This document shows positions 17,392 through 25,944 of a stretch of 64,000 nucleotides of DNA, piece after piece. The stretch is from Microlunatus panaciterrae (lineage in GTDB: Bacteria > Actinomycetota > Actinomycetes > Propionibacteriales > Propionibacteriaceae), in NCBI RefSeq assembly GCF_016907535.1, contig NZ_JAFBCF010000001.1:2170001-2234000 (forward strand). Reading direction: 5' to 3'. Below the pieces are notes generated by a model. That model was not told the origin of the DNA. It made no database searches and was given only the letters and a program-made list of their open reading frames with translations. A program made the translations under genes and the position numbers. The stretch's first letter is position 1, and every line of letters begins with the position of its first letter.

Positions 17392-18267
17392 CTACCGGCG
17401 GCCACCCGTGCTGGCCGGTACCGCCGGAGCCGGGGTCGGCTTGGGGGGCTGGGAGCGGCCATGCATCTTGAACAGGAACAGCCCCATGACCGGCAGGAAG
17501 TAGGCCCACCAGGCGATGAGCTCGAGCGTGGTGGTGACGGGCGAGAAGTTGAAGACCCCCTTCAGCAACGTGCCATACCAGGAGGTGGGCGGGACGTAGC
17601 GGGAGACGTCGAAGGCGACGGTGTTCAGCCCGGGCAGGAACCGGGCCTCCTGCAGGTCATGCACGCCGTAGGCGAGCACCCCCGCCGCGACGACGATGAG
17701 GAAGGCTCCGGTCCAGGTGAAGAACCGGCTCAGGTTGATCTTCAGTGCACCGCGGTAGATCAGGTAGCCCAGCACTGTCGCCGTCAACAGCCCGGCGAGC
17801 GCGCCGATCAGCGGGGTGAGGGTGGCGCCGGTCTCGCGGGCGGTCGCCATGGTGGCAGCCCACAGGAACAGGGCGGTCTCCAGCCCTTCGCGGCCGACCG
17901 CGAACAGAGCGACCAGCACCAGCGACCAGCGTCCCGCGTCGGCCGCCTTGTCGAGGCGGCTGCGCAGTTCACCGGAGATCGTCCGAGCGGCGCGCGCCAT
18001 CCAGAAGATCATCCAGGTGACGAAACCGACCGCGACGATGGACAAGAGGCCGCCGATCAGCTCCTGTGCCGTGAACGAGAGCCCCTGGGGACCGAACGTC
18101 AGTGCCGCGCCGAAGGCGAGGGAGATCCCGATCGCGATGCCCACCCCGGCCCAGATCCTCGGCAGCAGGTGCCTGCGGTTTGATTTCACCAGATAGGCAA
18201 CGAGGATGCTGACGACGAGAGCGGCTTCCAAACCCTCTCGCAGGCCGATCAGATAGTTGGCGAGCAC
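17392..18267 (-). CDS. efeU: Iron permease of the FTR1/EfeU family
   Basis: 291 residues with about seven membrane spans. Both diagnostic R-E-G-L-E motifs, which form the iron pathway, are present: GLREGLEAALV at residues 8-18 and VGREGLETALFL near 125. The protein would bring iron across the membrane after ferrous oxidation or deferration. The partners EfeO and EfeB are not next to it; the downstream gap is about 100 bases and then a convergent gene follows. The start is GTG preceded by AAGGTG. Upstream lies a DtxR/IdeR-like box, so iron repression is likely. Confidence 0.92.
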   Translation of the reverse strand: MLANYLIGLREGLEAALVVSILVAYLVKSNRRHLLPRIWAGVGIAIGISLAFGAALTFGPQGLSFTAQELIGGLLSIVAVGFVTWMIFWMARAARTISGELRSRLDKAADAGRWSLVLVALFAVGREGLETALFLWAATMATARETGATLTPLIGALAGLLTATVLGYLIYRGALKINLSRFFTWTGAFLIVVAAGVLAYGVHDLQEARFLPGLNTVAFDVSRYVPPTSWYGTLLKGVFNFSPVTTTLELIAWWAYFLPVMGLFLFKMHGRSQPPKPTPAPAVPASTGGRR

Positions 18268-18315
18268 GATGCACCTTCTTGTCGGGGACCTTCTCGTTGC
18301 GTCCCCGCCTGTTCA

Positions 18316-18338
18316 GCGCCCTGAGCCTGTCGAAGGAC
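18316..18338. repeat. Dispersed CCCTGAGCCTGTCGAAGGA repeat upstream of efeU
   Basis: GCGCCCTGAGCCTGTCGAAGGAC is a copy of the family found throughout the window, here lying in the 5' region of efeU between the iron box and the start codon. It may be part of the leader transcript. Confidence 0.75.
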
Positions 18339-18341
18339 CGG

Positions 18342-18360
18342 AAAGGTGAGGCTCTCCTAA
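18342..18360 (-). promoter_or_regulatory. DtxR/IdeR-type iron box upstream of efeU
   Basis: Read on the efeU strand the site is TTAGGAGAGCCTCACCTTT. Against the 19-base consensus TTAGGTTAGSCTAACCTAA it matches about 14 positions, including both TTAGG and ACCT half-site cores. It lies 75 bases before the efeU start, a normal distance for a promoter-overlapping repressor site. Consensus knowledge is from the DtxR/IdeR family; binding is inferred. Confidence 0.6.
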
Positions 18361-18462
18361 GTTAGCCCGCCCTTTCCTGGGGTGCAAGGCGTTCAACCGG
18401 AAATGACCGCAACTATCACCGGATCGTGGCGCAACTCACACTCGGACTCGATAGCGCGGGTG

Positions 18463-19161
18463 CTACGGCTGCAGGGCACGCCGTCTCGCCAGCTCGCTCT
18501 TGGCGTACTTGCCGATCTGGTAGGTGGCGATCCCGTCCATCGCGGCCCCGATTCCGCCACCCAGGATGGGCACCCGCCGGGTGATGACCAGGGCGATGTT
18601 CTTGCCACCGACACGGGACATCAAGCCCGACACGACTGCCTCGGCGACCCGGCGGTCCAGTCCCGGGTCGAACACGGGGGCGGTGGCCACCGCCATCGGT
18701 GAGGTGGGCAGGGCCCCGTTCGAGATGCCCTTGGCGATCTGCTCGCCGCCCAGCAGACACATCACCAGCGCGGTCCGGACCCGGTCGTCGTTGATGTCAT
18801 AGCCCCGGAGGTGGGCGATGGCGGCCACCATCCGCACCTGGACCACCGCAACGCCGGCGACATTGGCCGGCATCGTCACTGCCAGGGTCGCCAGGCCGCC
18901 GAGGTTGGTGATGAAACCCTGGGCCGAGCCGAGCCGGATGTGCGCGTCGATGACCGCTTCGATGGCCGACTCCACCGAGCCCTCATGCCGCTCCAGCTGA
19001 CGCGCCGCCACCTGCTTGGCGCTGGGCAGTCGGCCGACACCGTCGATCGCGACCTCGAGCACCCGCCGCAGTGCGCCACCAGCAGCCTGCGGAGCCATCG
19101 CTGCCGCCACCGGACCCAGCCCTCGCGCGATCACCTTTCCGACCATTCGAGCCGACGCCAT
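18463..19161 (-). CDS. EcsC-family protein
   Basis: 232 residues. Glycine/alanine-rich amphipathic helices and the segments FITNLGGLATLAVTMPANVAGVAVVQVRMVAAIAHL and VPILGGGIGAAMDGIATYQIGKYA are characteristic of EcsC-domain proteins. Their biochemical role is unknown; they are thought to be membrane-associated. The ATG at 19161 follows GGGAGGATCG; a longer frame upstream only overlaps the divergent aat region. It is convergent with nothing and divergent from aat, with 157 bases between the starts. Confidence 0.8.
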   Translation of the reverse strand: MASARMVGKVIARGLGPVAAAMAPQAAGGALRRVLEVAIDGVGRLPSAKQVAARQLERHEGSVESAIEAVIDAHIRLGSAQGFITNLGGLATLAVTMPANVAGVAVVQVRMVAAIAHLRGYDINDDRVRTALVMCLLGGEQIAKGISNGALPTSPMAVATAPVFDPGLDRRVAEAVVSGLMSRVGGKNIALVITRRVPILGGGIGAAMDGIATYQIGKYAKSELARRRALQP

Positions 19162-19318
19162 CGATCCTCCCAGGTACAGCCAGTGCGCCGGTCCGGGGCA
19201 GGCGCTGTTCTCCAGCGTACGTGCCGGTACGCCGCCGCCGCAGCGGCGGCGACCCTGGTGGTTCCCCGAGCCTGCCCCTGAGATGCGCTGCCGATCCGCC
19301 GACCGGCACAATCGCGCT

Positions 19319-20005
19319 ATGGAGGAGCCGTCCGAGGTGAGCTCACCGTTCGGTCCGCCGGCCCACTGGCGGCGGGACGACCTGATCGCCGTGTCCACCG
19401 AATTCGACCGGGCGATGGTGCTGGCCGCCTACCGCTCCGGCGTATTTCCGATGCCGGCCCACCGCGGCCTGATGGGGTGGTATTCGCCGCTGCGTCGAGG
19501 GGTGTTGCCGCTCGACGGGCTTCGGGTGACGCGCTCGCTGCGGAAGATGACGGCCCGGTACCAGGTCCGGGTGGACACCGCCTTCGACGAGGTGCTGCGG
19601 CGCTGCGCGAACCCGCGGCGGGACGGTGGCTGGATCAACCAGGACATCAAGCGGGTCTACGGCGAGCTGCACCGGGCCGGCGTCGTGCACTCGGTGGAAA
19701 GCTGGACCATGGACGGTCGGCTGGCCGGCGGTCTGTACGGCGTGAGCCTGGGTGGGCTGTTCGCGGGTGAGTCCATGTTTCACGACCCGGAGATCGGGCG
19801 GGACGCCTCCAAAGTGGCGCTGGTCGGACTGGTGGATCTGCTGCGCGGGGCGGGCCCGGCCGGCCGGCTGCTCGATGTGCAGTGGCAGACCCCCCATCTG
19901 GAGTCGCTGGGGGTGGTGGAGATGGATCGAGAGGAGTACCTGCAGCGGCTCCATCGGGCCCTGCAACTGCCGCCGCCCGACTGGCACCCGAGCGAACAGA
20001 GCTGA
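19319..20005 (+). CDS. aat: Leucyl/phenylalanyl-tRNA-protein transferase
   Basis: 228 residues. The enzyme transfers Leu or Phe from tRNA to N-terminal Arg or Lys of proteins, marking them for ClpS-ClpAP-type degradation (N-degron pathway). Conserved blocks are AAYRSGVFPMP, MGWYSPLRRGVLPLD, WINQDIKRVYGELHRAG, HSVESW and GGLYGVSLGGLFAGESMF, with DVQWQTPHLESLG near the C-terminus; these are the family signatures. The ATG lies 48 bases before the next gene's promoter-free upstream side and matches the normal N-terminus; longer upstream frames have no support. The following glycosylase gene starts 48 bases downstream. Confidence 0.94.
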   Translation: MEEPSEVSSPFGPPAHWRRDDLIAVSTEFDRAMVLAAYRSGVFPMPAHRGLMGWYSPLRRGVLPLDGLRVTRSLRKMTARYQVRVDTAFDEVLRRCANPRRDGGWINQDIKRVYGELHRAGVVHSVESWTMDGRLAGGLYGVSLGGLFAGESMFHDPEIGRDASKVALVGLVDLLRGAGPAGRLLDVQWQTPHLESLGVVEMDREEYLQRLHRALQLPPPDWHPSEQS

Positions 20006-20053
20006 AGTTCGCGCCTCTTCTGGCTGTCAGCGTCAGCGGGCACAATGGTGCAC

Positions 20054-20917
20054 ATGCCCGAGATGCCCGAGGTGGAGTCGCTGGCCCGCTTCCTGACCGA
20101 CCACTGCGTCGGCAAGGCGATCGCCCGAGCGGAGTTGACCGCCTTCAGCGCGCTGAAGACCTACGACCCGCCGCTGTCGGCGCTGGCCGGGATTGAGATC
20201 GAGTCGGTGACGCGGCACGGGAAGTTCATCGACATCAACGCCCAGGGTCTCCATCTGATCTTCCACCTGGCACGAGCCGGGTGGTTGCGCTGGCGGGAGA
20301 ACATCCCGGACACGCCGGCCCGACCCGGCAAGGGTCCGCTGGCCTTCCGGCTGGTGCTGGAGGACTCGTCCGGCTTCGACCTGACCGAGGCCGGGACCCA
20401 GCGAAAGCTGGCCATCCATGTCGCGCACGATCCGCAGGATGTTCCGCACATCGCGACGCTGGGGCCGGACCCGTTGGCGGACGACTTCACCGCTGACACG
20501 CTGGATCAACTGCTGGCCAGGGCGGGCCGCGCCCAGATCAAGGGGGTATTGAAGGACCAGCGGGTCATCGCCGGGATCGGCAACGCCTACTCCGACGAGA
20601 TTCTGCACGTCGCCAAGCTGTCCCCGTTCAAGCCGTCCAACGGTCTCACCGAGCAGGAGCGGGCCACCCTGTTCGCCGCCATCAAGGAGGAGCTGGCCGG
20701 GGCCATCGAGCGCGCGAAGGGACTGGCCGCGGCCGACCTGAAGGGGGAGAAGAAGTCGGGGCTGCGAGTGCACGGGCGCAAGGGCGAGAAGTGTGACGTC
20801 TGCGGTGACACGATCGCCGAGGTCTCGTTCGCCGACTCGGCCCTGCAGTACTGCCCCACCTGTCAGACCGGCGGCAAGAAGCTGGCCGACCGGCGGCTGT
20901 CTCGCCTGCTGAAATAG
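20054..20917 (+). CDS. Formamidopyrimidine-DNA glycosylase / endonuclease VIII family protein
   Basis: 287 residues. After removal of the initiator Met the N-terminal proline of PEMPEVE is the Schiff-base nucleophile, so the start must be the ATG at 20054 and not the ATG nine bases earlier. The core lysine is in RHGKFID. The helix-two-turn-helix carries the Asn of GIGNAYSDEILH. A C-terminal zinc finger with four cysteines (CDVCG ... YCPTC) is intact. The enzyme removes oxidised bases from DNA. MPEMPEVE and an ALKTYDPPLSAL N-terminal lobe differ from classic MutM and fit an actinobacterial Fpg/Nei-like paralogue, so MutM versus Nei specificity stays open. Confidence 0.9.
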   Translation: MPEMPEVESLARFLTDHCVGKAIARAELTAFSALKTYDPPLSALAGIEIESVTRHGKFIDINAQGLHLIFHLARAGWLRWRENIPDTPARPGKGPLAFRLVLEDSSGFDLTEAGTQRKLAIHVAHDPQDVPHIATLGPDPLADDFTADTLDQLLARAGRAQIKGVLKDQRVIAGIGNAYSDEILHVAKLSPFKPSNGLTEQERATLFAAIKEELAGAIERAKGLAAADLKGEKKSGLRVHGRKGEKCDVCGDTIAEVSFADSALQYCPTCQTGGKKLADRRLSRLLK

Positions 20918-20957
20918 CCGCGCACCGGCCGTCTGTGGGCTGGGCGAGGATGGGCGC

Positions 20958-21272
20958 ATGTTTGGCAACACGGCGGTTCCCCGCGTCACGGCGCACGACC
21001 TGGCAGCAAAGAAGGCTGGCGGCTGGATGCTGCTGGACGTTCGCACCGAGGCCGAGTGGGCCCAGGGCAGGATCGAAGGTTCCACCCATATCCCGCTCGA
21101 CCAGCTGGTGGCGCGGCTCGGCGAGATCGACGACCAGGTGGTCTGCATCTGTGCCGTCGGTGGGCGGTCGGCGCGCGCGACCGCTTTCCTGCTGGCCCAG
21201 GGCAAGGAGGCGGTCAACCTCGACGGTGGTGTCCAGGCCTGGGCCGCCGAGGGCCTCCCGCTCTCCAGCTGA
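20958..21272 (+). CDS. Single-domain rhodanese-like protein
   Basis: 104 residues. The fold markers are LLDVRTEAEWAQGRIEGSTHIPL and the active-site loop CAVGGRSARA, with cysteine at about residue 65 and the arginine expected of sulfurtransferases. LDGGVQAWAAEGLP closes the domain, as in PspE/GlpE-type proteins. It probably carries persulfide sulfur; a donor or acceptor is not indicated by neighbours. It follows the glycosylase gene by 40 bases. Confidence 0.88.
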   Translation: MFGNTAVPRVTAHDLAAKKAGGWMLLDVRTEAEWAQGRIEGSTHIPLDQLVARLGEIDDQVVCICAVGGRSARATAFLLAQGKEAVNLDGGVQAWAAEGLPLSS

Positions 21273-21289
21273 GCCCCTCCGCGCCCCTT

Positions 21290-21442
21290 CCGCGCCCTGA
21301 GCCTTCCTTTTCGTGCCCTGAGTTCGCTTCCGTGCCCTGAGCTTGTCGAAGGGCATTTCCCTGAGGCTCTTCGACAGGCTCAGAGCGCGTACATCGGGTG
21401 CCGCTGTGGCTCTTCGACAGCCTCAGAGCGCGTCCATCGGGC
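21290..21442. repeat. Cluster of dispersed repeats before the riboswitch
   Basis: About 150 bases hold CGTGCCCTGAGCTTGTCGAAGGGC (21331-21353), two direct copies of a 34-base unit (GGCTCTTCGACAGSCTCAGAG plus CGCGTMCATCGGG, at 21365 and 21408) and two degenerate copies before them. The opposite-facing copies can pair as hairpins, so this may also end transcription of the rhodanese gene. Confidence 0.75.
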
Positions 21443-21486
21443 ATGCTCGGAGCCCCTGTCACCCACGTAGGGGCTACGCTGTGCTG

Positions 21487-21592
21487 GTCAACCTTCGGGA
21501 GCTCACACCACATGGTGGGCTGAGAGGGCGGAGTGCCTACGCGGGTCCGCCGACCGACCGAACCTGACCGGGTAATGCCGGCGTAGGGAGTG
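21487..21592 (+). ncRNA. TPP riboswitch (THI element)
   Basis: The conserved core of the thiamine-pyrophosphate riboswitch is present in order: GGGAGCTCAC, a small hairpin (ACCACATGGT), GGGCTGAGA, a stem with GGCGGA and TCCGCC arms, GAACCTGACCGGGTAAT and GCCGGCGTAGGGAGTG. The last block overlaps the ribosome site of the downstream permease gene, which starts 5 bases later, so TPP binding would most simply block translation. The outer P1 stem is less clear, so the exact ends are approximate. Confidence 0.93.
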
Positions 21593-21596
21593 TCAG

Positions 21597-22940
21597 ATGT
21601 CCGTTTCGTCCAAGTCGCCGCTCACCACCGACGACGCACCACACACTGGTCCGGTCGAGGCCCCGCTGGTCCTCACCACCGAGCCGCCGCGGCCGCTGGG
21701 TTTCCTCGACCAACTGGCGACCTGGGGCAACTTCGGGATCAGCCTCTTCGGTCCGCTCACCGGGGCGCTGGTGGCCACCACCACCGGGTCGGTGGCTGAA
21801 GGCATCGGCGCCATCGTGGTCGGCTGTGTACTGGGGGCCGTCCTGCTCGGCGCCTCGGCCGTCTTCGGGACCGTCACCGGGGCTCCGGCAATGGTGGCCC
21901 TGCGCGGGCTGTTCGGCCGCCGCGGATCGATCGTGCCGACCATTCTCAACATCGGTCAGAACATCGGTTGGGCGACCATGGAGATCATCGTCATCTCCAC
22001 TGCCGCGGTGGCCGTGATCGGCCAGGCGTGGCGCTGGCCATTCGTGCTGCTGGCCGGGGCGGCAGCAACGGTGATGGCGGTCCGCCCACTCGGCAGCGTG
22101 CGGCTCCTCCGCAAGGTGATGGTGTGGTTGGTGCTGGCCGCCTCGGTGTTCCTCTTCGTCGAGGTGCTGCTGCGGCCCAGGCAGGCGATCCCGCAGGACG
22201 GTGTGCTCGGCTTCTGGCCCGCCGTTGACCTCGCGGTCGCCGGTGTCGTCTCCTTCGCCCCGTTGGCGGCTGACTACAGCCGGCACTCCCGGACCTCATC
22301 GGCGGCCTTCTGGGGCTCGTCTCTGGGCTACGGTCTGGCGGCCGTCGCCTACTACACGCTCGGCGTGTTCGCCGTCGCCAACCTGGGAGCCAGCGATGTG
22401 ATCGGCGCGCTGGTGGCGCTGCCGGCCGGAGCCGTCGCTCTCGGCATCCTGCTGGTGGACGAGGTCGACGAGGCGTTCGCCAACGTCTACTCCACCACCA
22501 TGTCGGTGCAGAACCTGTTGCCACGGCTCGACCGCCGCTACGTCGCGGTCGCTGTCGGCATCATCGCCACCCTGCTCGCAGGCCTGCTCGACTTCAGCCG
22601 CTACCAGTCCTTCCTGTTCCTGATCGGATCGGTCTTCGTACCGCTGTTCGCGGTGGCGACCGTCGACTTCTACCTGGTCAGCCGGCAGCGCTGGGACGTC
22701 TCCGCAAGGTCGCGGCTGCGCGCCACGCCGGTGATCGCCTGGGCCTGCGGCTTCGTCGCCTACCAGCTGGTGTACCCCGGTGACGTGCCGGGCTGGGCAG
22801 ACTTCTGGGCCGGCCTGGCGAAGATGATCGGCTTCAGCGCACCGACCTGGCTGGGTTCGTCGGTGGCGGCGATCGGTGTCGGCGGCCTGGCGATGTTGAT
22901 CTTGGGCTACGCCGGCCGTGCGGTGCGTACCCGAAGTTGA
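21597..22940 (+). CDS. cytX: NCS1-family permease, probable hydroxymethylpyrimidine transporter CytX
   Basis: 447 residues with about twelve membrane spans and the NCS1 features: an N-terminal FLDQLATWGNFGISLFGPLTG, an Asn-rich helix ILNIGQNIGWATMEIIVIS, and FAPLAADYSRHSRTS in the loop after helix 6. Cytosine/purine permeases are the parent family, but the TPP riboswitch directly in front makes thiamine-pyrimidine (HMP) uptake the best call. TenA in the same window could supply or use the same pyrimidine. The ATG is 5 bases after the riboswitch end. GDPD follows 30 bases later. Confidence 0.87.
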   Translation: MSVSSKSPLTTDDAPHTGPVEAPLVLTTEPPRPLGFLDQLATWGNFGISLFGPLTGALVATTTGSVAEGIGAIVVGCVLGAVLLGASAVFGTVTGAPAMVALRGLFGRRGSIVPTILNIGQNIGWATMEIIVISTAAVAVIGQAWRWPFVLLAGAAATVMAVRPLGSVRLLRKVMVWLVLAASVFLFVEVLLRPRQAIPQDGVLGFWPAVDLAVAGVVSFAPLAADYSRHSRTSSAAFWGSSLGYGLAAVAYYTLGVFAVANLGASDVIGALVALPAGAVALGILLVDEVDEAFANVYSTTMSVQNLLPRLDRRYVAVAVGIIATLLAGLLDFSRYQSFLFLIGSVFVPLFAVATVDFYLVSRQRWDVSARSRLRATPVIAWACGFVAYQLVYPGDVPGWADFWAGLAKMIGFSAPTWLGSSVAAIGVGGLAMLILGYAGRAVRTRS

Positions 22941-22970
22941 TCATCGCGTCGAGCGTGTGACACTGGTCCG

Positions 22971-23774
22971 GTGACGTCGGCGACCAGACTGAAGCACAAG
23001 ATCTACGCTCACCGCGGATTCTCCGGCCGGCATCCCGAGATGACCCCAGCGGCCTATCGGGAGGCCATCGAGTGGGCCAGAACCGAGGGGGTCGAGCTGG
23101 GGCTGGAGTGCGACACCCAGTTCTGCGCCGACGACTCGCTGATCCTGCTGCACGACGCGACCATCGATCGCACCTCGAACGCGAGCGGGCAGGTGTTCGA
23201 GCGAACGCTGGCCGACCTGCGCCAGGTCGACTTCGGGTCCTGGCGGATCCCCGATCCCCGACCGGACCAGCGGACGATCATGACACTGACCGAGCTCTTC
23301 GACCTGGTCCAGCAGGCGCGCATCGAGGGCGCTCCGGTGACCCTGGCGGTGGAGACCAAACACCCCAACCCGCGCGGTCTGGAGATTGAGGACCGGCTCG
23401 CCAAGATCCTGGCGGAGTGCGGCTGGGACACCGCCGGCTCACCGGTACGCGTGATCAGCTTCTCCGAGCCGGCGATCCGACGGGCCGGCGAACTGCTGCC
23501 CGAGCTGGAGCGCACCTTCCTGATCGAGTACGGCAACACAGAGTGGGTGAGCGGCGAGCTGCCCGACGGCGTCACCGTGCTCGGACCCGGGCTTGATCTG
23601 GTCAAGGAGGATCCCGACCTGGTCAAGCGGATCCATGATCACGGCAACGAGATCCACGTCTGGACCACCAACGAGCTCGCCGACATCGAGTTCTGCCTCG
23701 AGCTCGGCGTCGATGGCTTCACCACCGACTACCCGGATCGCGTGCTGCAGGTGCTCGGCCACTCCCTCCACTAG
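22971..23774 (+). CDS. Glycerophosphodiester phosphodiesterase
   Basis: 267 residues of the GDPD barrel. The catalytic HRG is in IYAHRGFSGRHPEMT, the metal ligands in LECDTQFCADDSLILLHDATIDR and TLAVETKHP. The C-terminal HVWTTNE and DGFTTDYPD blocks complete the family. It splits glycerophosphodiesters into glycerol-3-phosphate and an alcohol. No signal peptide is present, so it acts inside the cell. The start is GTG, 30 bases after the permease stop. Converges on arginine deiminase. Confidence 0.93.
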   Translation: MTSATRLKHKIYAHRGFSGRHPEMTPAAYREAIEWARTEGVELGLECDTQFCADDSLILLHDATIDRTSNASGQVFERTLADLRQVDFGSWRIPDPRPDQRTIMTLTELFDLVQQARIEGAPVTLAVETKHPNPRGLEIEDRLAKILAECGWDTAGSPVRVISFSEPAIRRAGELLPELERTFLIEYGNTEWVSGELPDGVTVLGPGLDLVKEDPDLVKRIHDHGNEIHVWTTNELADIEFCLELGVDGFTTDYPDRVLQVLGHSLH

Positions 23775-23788
23775 CCCCTCCCGGCTGA

Positions 23789-23836
23789 CGCGCTCTGAGC
23801 CTGTCGAAGAGTGCCCTTCGACAGGCTCAGGGCGCG
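23789..23836. terminator. Perfect hairpin made of two opposed dispersed repeats, between convergent genes
   Basis: CGCGCTCTGAGCCTGTCGAAG and CTTCGACAGGCTCAGGGCGCG are inverted copies of the dispersed repeat, separated by 6 bases and nearly complementary over 20 bases. The stem lies 15 bases after the GDPD stop and 13 bases after the arcA stop, so it could end transcription from both sides. There is no T-run, so intrinsic termination is not certain. Confidence 0.6.
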
Positions 23837-23848
23837 TGTGGGGGTGCG

Positions 23849-25069
23849 TCAGTCGCGGGCGATCGGACAGGACATGCAGCGAGGGCCACCACGGCCGGAG
23901 CCGAGTTCGGCACCGGCGATCGCGATCACCTCGATGCCGGCCGCCTCCAGCTGCTCATTGGTCTCGACGTTCCGCTCGTAGGCGACTGCGACCTTGGGCG
24001 CCAGCGCGAGGGTGTTGTTGCCGTCGTCCCACTGCTCGCGTTCGGCGGTGACCGGGTCCAGCCCGGTATCGATCAGGCGCAGCCGTTCGATGCCCATCGC
24101 CTCGGCAGCCGCCTCCAGGAAATGCTTCGGGGCGCCGACCCGCAGCTCGTGATCATCACCGAGCGTCACCGGGAAGGCGGTCAGCCGGTGCGCGACATTG
24201 GGATACATCACCAGTGCGTCGGTGTCCACCATGGTGCAGATGGTGTCCAGGTGCATGGTGGCCCGATCCTGGTCGATCGGTACCGCGAGGATGGTGTGCG
24301 CCAGACCGAGCTCGAGCACCGTACGCGACAGCCGCTCCGCCCCGGCGGCGGTGGTCCGCTCGCCGACGCCGACTGCGAGCACGCCGTCGGCCAGCGCCAG
24401 AACATCACCGCCTTCGAGGTGCTCGGCCTCCCAGCCGTGCAGGTGCTCCACCCCGGCGAAGCGAGGGTGGAAGCTGTAGATCAGCTCGGTGAGCTGCGTC
24501 TCGCGCGTCCGGGCCGGCATGGCCAGCGAGGTGATGGTGACCCGATCAGCGATCCAGACGCTGGAGTCGCGGGTGAACAGCAGGTTCGGCAGCGGGTCGA
24601 TGATGAAGTCGTCCTCGGCCATCAGGGTGGTCACCAGACCCTGGCCACCGCGCACCTCGTCGTTGCGCAGCCCGGACATCAGCACAGCGGCCAGGGCGGT
24701 CTCGTCCAGACCGGCCAGGGCGCTGCGCAGGTATCGCCGCAGCCGGTCGCCCAGCCGCAGATCGGTCAGGGTCAAGTCGATCGCCTGGGCCCGGGCGCCC
24801 TCGTCGGTGAGCGTCTCGGTCAGCAGCTCGCTCAGATACAGCACCTCGACGTCGCGACTGTGCAGCACGTCGGCGAAGGCGTCATGCTCCGCCTGCGCCC
24901 GGTCCACCCACGGGATGCCGTCGAACAGCAGGGCGTCGTTGTTGCGGGGGGTCAGCCGCCGCAGCTCGTTGCCCGGCCGGTGCAGCATCACCGTGCGGAG
25001 CCGCCCGACCTCCGACCGCACTCCGACCTGGGCGCCGGTGACAGGGTCACCGACAGGGGTCTCCGACAT
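23849..25069 (-). CDS. arcA: Arginine deiminase
   Basis: 406 residues. It hydrolyses L-arginine to citrulline and ammonia, the first step of the ADI pathway. Family signatures are the N-terminal [44 protein letters not shown] and [12 protein letters not shown] (catalytic His and Asp region), [17 protein letters not shown], and the nucleophilic cysteine in GGPRCMSCP near residue 398. Ornithine carbamoyltransferase and carbamate kinase genes are not adjacent, so the rest of the pathway would be elsewhere. Start ATG at 25069; divergent from the glycosyltransferase gene with 83 bases between. Confidence 0.96.
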   Translation of the reverse strand: MSETPVGDPVTGAQVGVRSEVGRLRTVMLHRPGNELRRLTPRNNDALLFDGIPWVDRAQAEHDAFADVLHSRDVEVLYLSELLTETLTDEGARAQAIDLTLTDLRLGDRLRRYLRSALAGLDETALAAVLMSGLRNDEVRGGQGLVTTLMAEDDFIIDPLPNLLFTRDSSVWIADRVTITSLAMPARTRETQLTELIYSFHPRFAGVEHLHGWEAEHLEGGDVLALADGVLAVGVGERTTAAGAERLSRTVLELGLAHTILAVPIDQDRATMHLDTICTMVDTDALVMYPNVAHRLTAFPVTLGDDHELRVGAPKHFLEAAAEAMGIERLRLIDTGLDPVTAEREQWDDGNNTLALAPKVAVAYERNVETNEQLEAAGIEVIAIAGAELGSGRGGPRCMSCPIARD

Positions 25070-25152
25070 GCTGTGACACTATCGCTGCCCGGTCGCGGCT
25101 GCCGTCAGCAGAGGCAGAGCCGTCCGGGCGGCTAACCGATAGCCTTGGCCGT

Positions 25153-25944
25153 GTGAATCAACCCCTGACCCGTGTCGCCTGCATCATCCCTGCCAAGGAC
25201 GAGGAGCAGCGGATCGCGGCAACGGTCAAGGCGGCCAGTTCGCTGAAGTACGTGGATGTGGTGATCGTCTGCGACGACGGCAGCAGTGATGCCACCGCCC
25301 AGTACGCCGCTGCGGCCGGGGCGGTGGTGGTGTCCCACACCCGAAACCGTGGCAAGGCGGCCGCCATCGACTCTGCCGTCAACGCGCTCGGCATCCTCGA
25401 GCAGCGGGACAAGCTGCCAGAGGCCAGGGCGCTGCTGCTGCTGGACGCCGACCTGGAGGAGAGCGCCGCCGCCTGCGCACCACTGATCGAACCCGTCGTC
25501 ACCGGCGAGGCTGACCTGACGGTGGCCGTGCTGCCGGCGCAGCGGACCGCCAGTGGCGAGGAGCCGGGCGGGCTGGGGCTGGTGATGACGACCGCGACCC
25601 GCGGCATCGAGGAGCTCTGCGGCTTCAGCCCACGAGCCCCGCTGTCAGGCCAGCGCTGCCTCACCCGCCGCGCCTTCGAGCTGGCCAGCCCGCTGGCCTC
25701 CGGGTTCGGGGTCGAGGTCGGCATGACGATCGACATCGTCCGGGCCGGCCTTCGGGTGAAGGAGATCGAGGTGGACCTCTACCACCGCGCGACGGGCAGC
25801 GACCTGGCGAGCCAGTTCCACCGGGCCAAGCAGCTCCGCGACGTGACCCGGGCGCTGACGGCTCGCGGTCTGGTGCAGGCAAGCCTGAAGGAGCTGAAGG
25901 ACTCCGGCGGCGTGCCCGGGTTGCTCAAGCGGCTCAAACGATGA
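25153..25944 (+). CDS. Family 2 glycosyltransferase (GpgS/dolichol-phosphate-type fold)
   Basis: 263 residues. The GT-A nucleotide domain shows VACIIPAKDEEQRI, VVIVCDDGSSDAT, HTRNRGKAAAID and the metal-binding LLLLDADLEE. PLSGQRCLTRRAFE and GFGVEVGMTIDI resemble glucosyl-3-phosphoglycerate synthase-type enzymes. The donor and acceptor are not visible. It has no membrane span. Its start is GTG at 25153 (GTG at 25151 is out of frame), and its stop overlaps the next gene's ATG (ATGA), so it is coupled to the mannosyltransferase-like gene; it may supply a polyprenyl-linked sugar to it. Confidence 0.82.
   Translation: MNQPLTRVACIIPAKDEEQRIAATVKAASSLKYVDVVIVCDDGSSDATAQYAAAAGAVVVSHTRNRGKAAAIDSAVNALGILEQRDKLPEARALLLLDADLEESAAACAPLIEPVVTGEADLTVAVLPAQRTASGEEPGGLGLVMTTATRGIEELCGFSPRAPLSGQRCLTRRAFELASPLASGFGVEVGMTIDIVRAGLRVKEIEVDLYHRATGSDLASQFHRAKQLRDVTRALTARGLVQASLKELKDSGGVPGLLKRLKR

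Noticed and set aside
21273-21486. Protein-coding gene between rhodanese and the riboswitch
   Set aside because: The interval is made of dispersed repeats and riboswitch leader; frames are short and without support.
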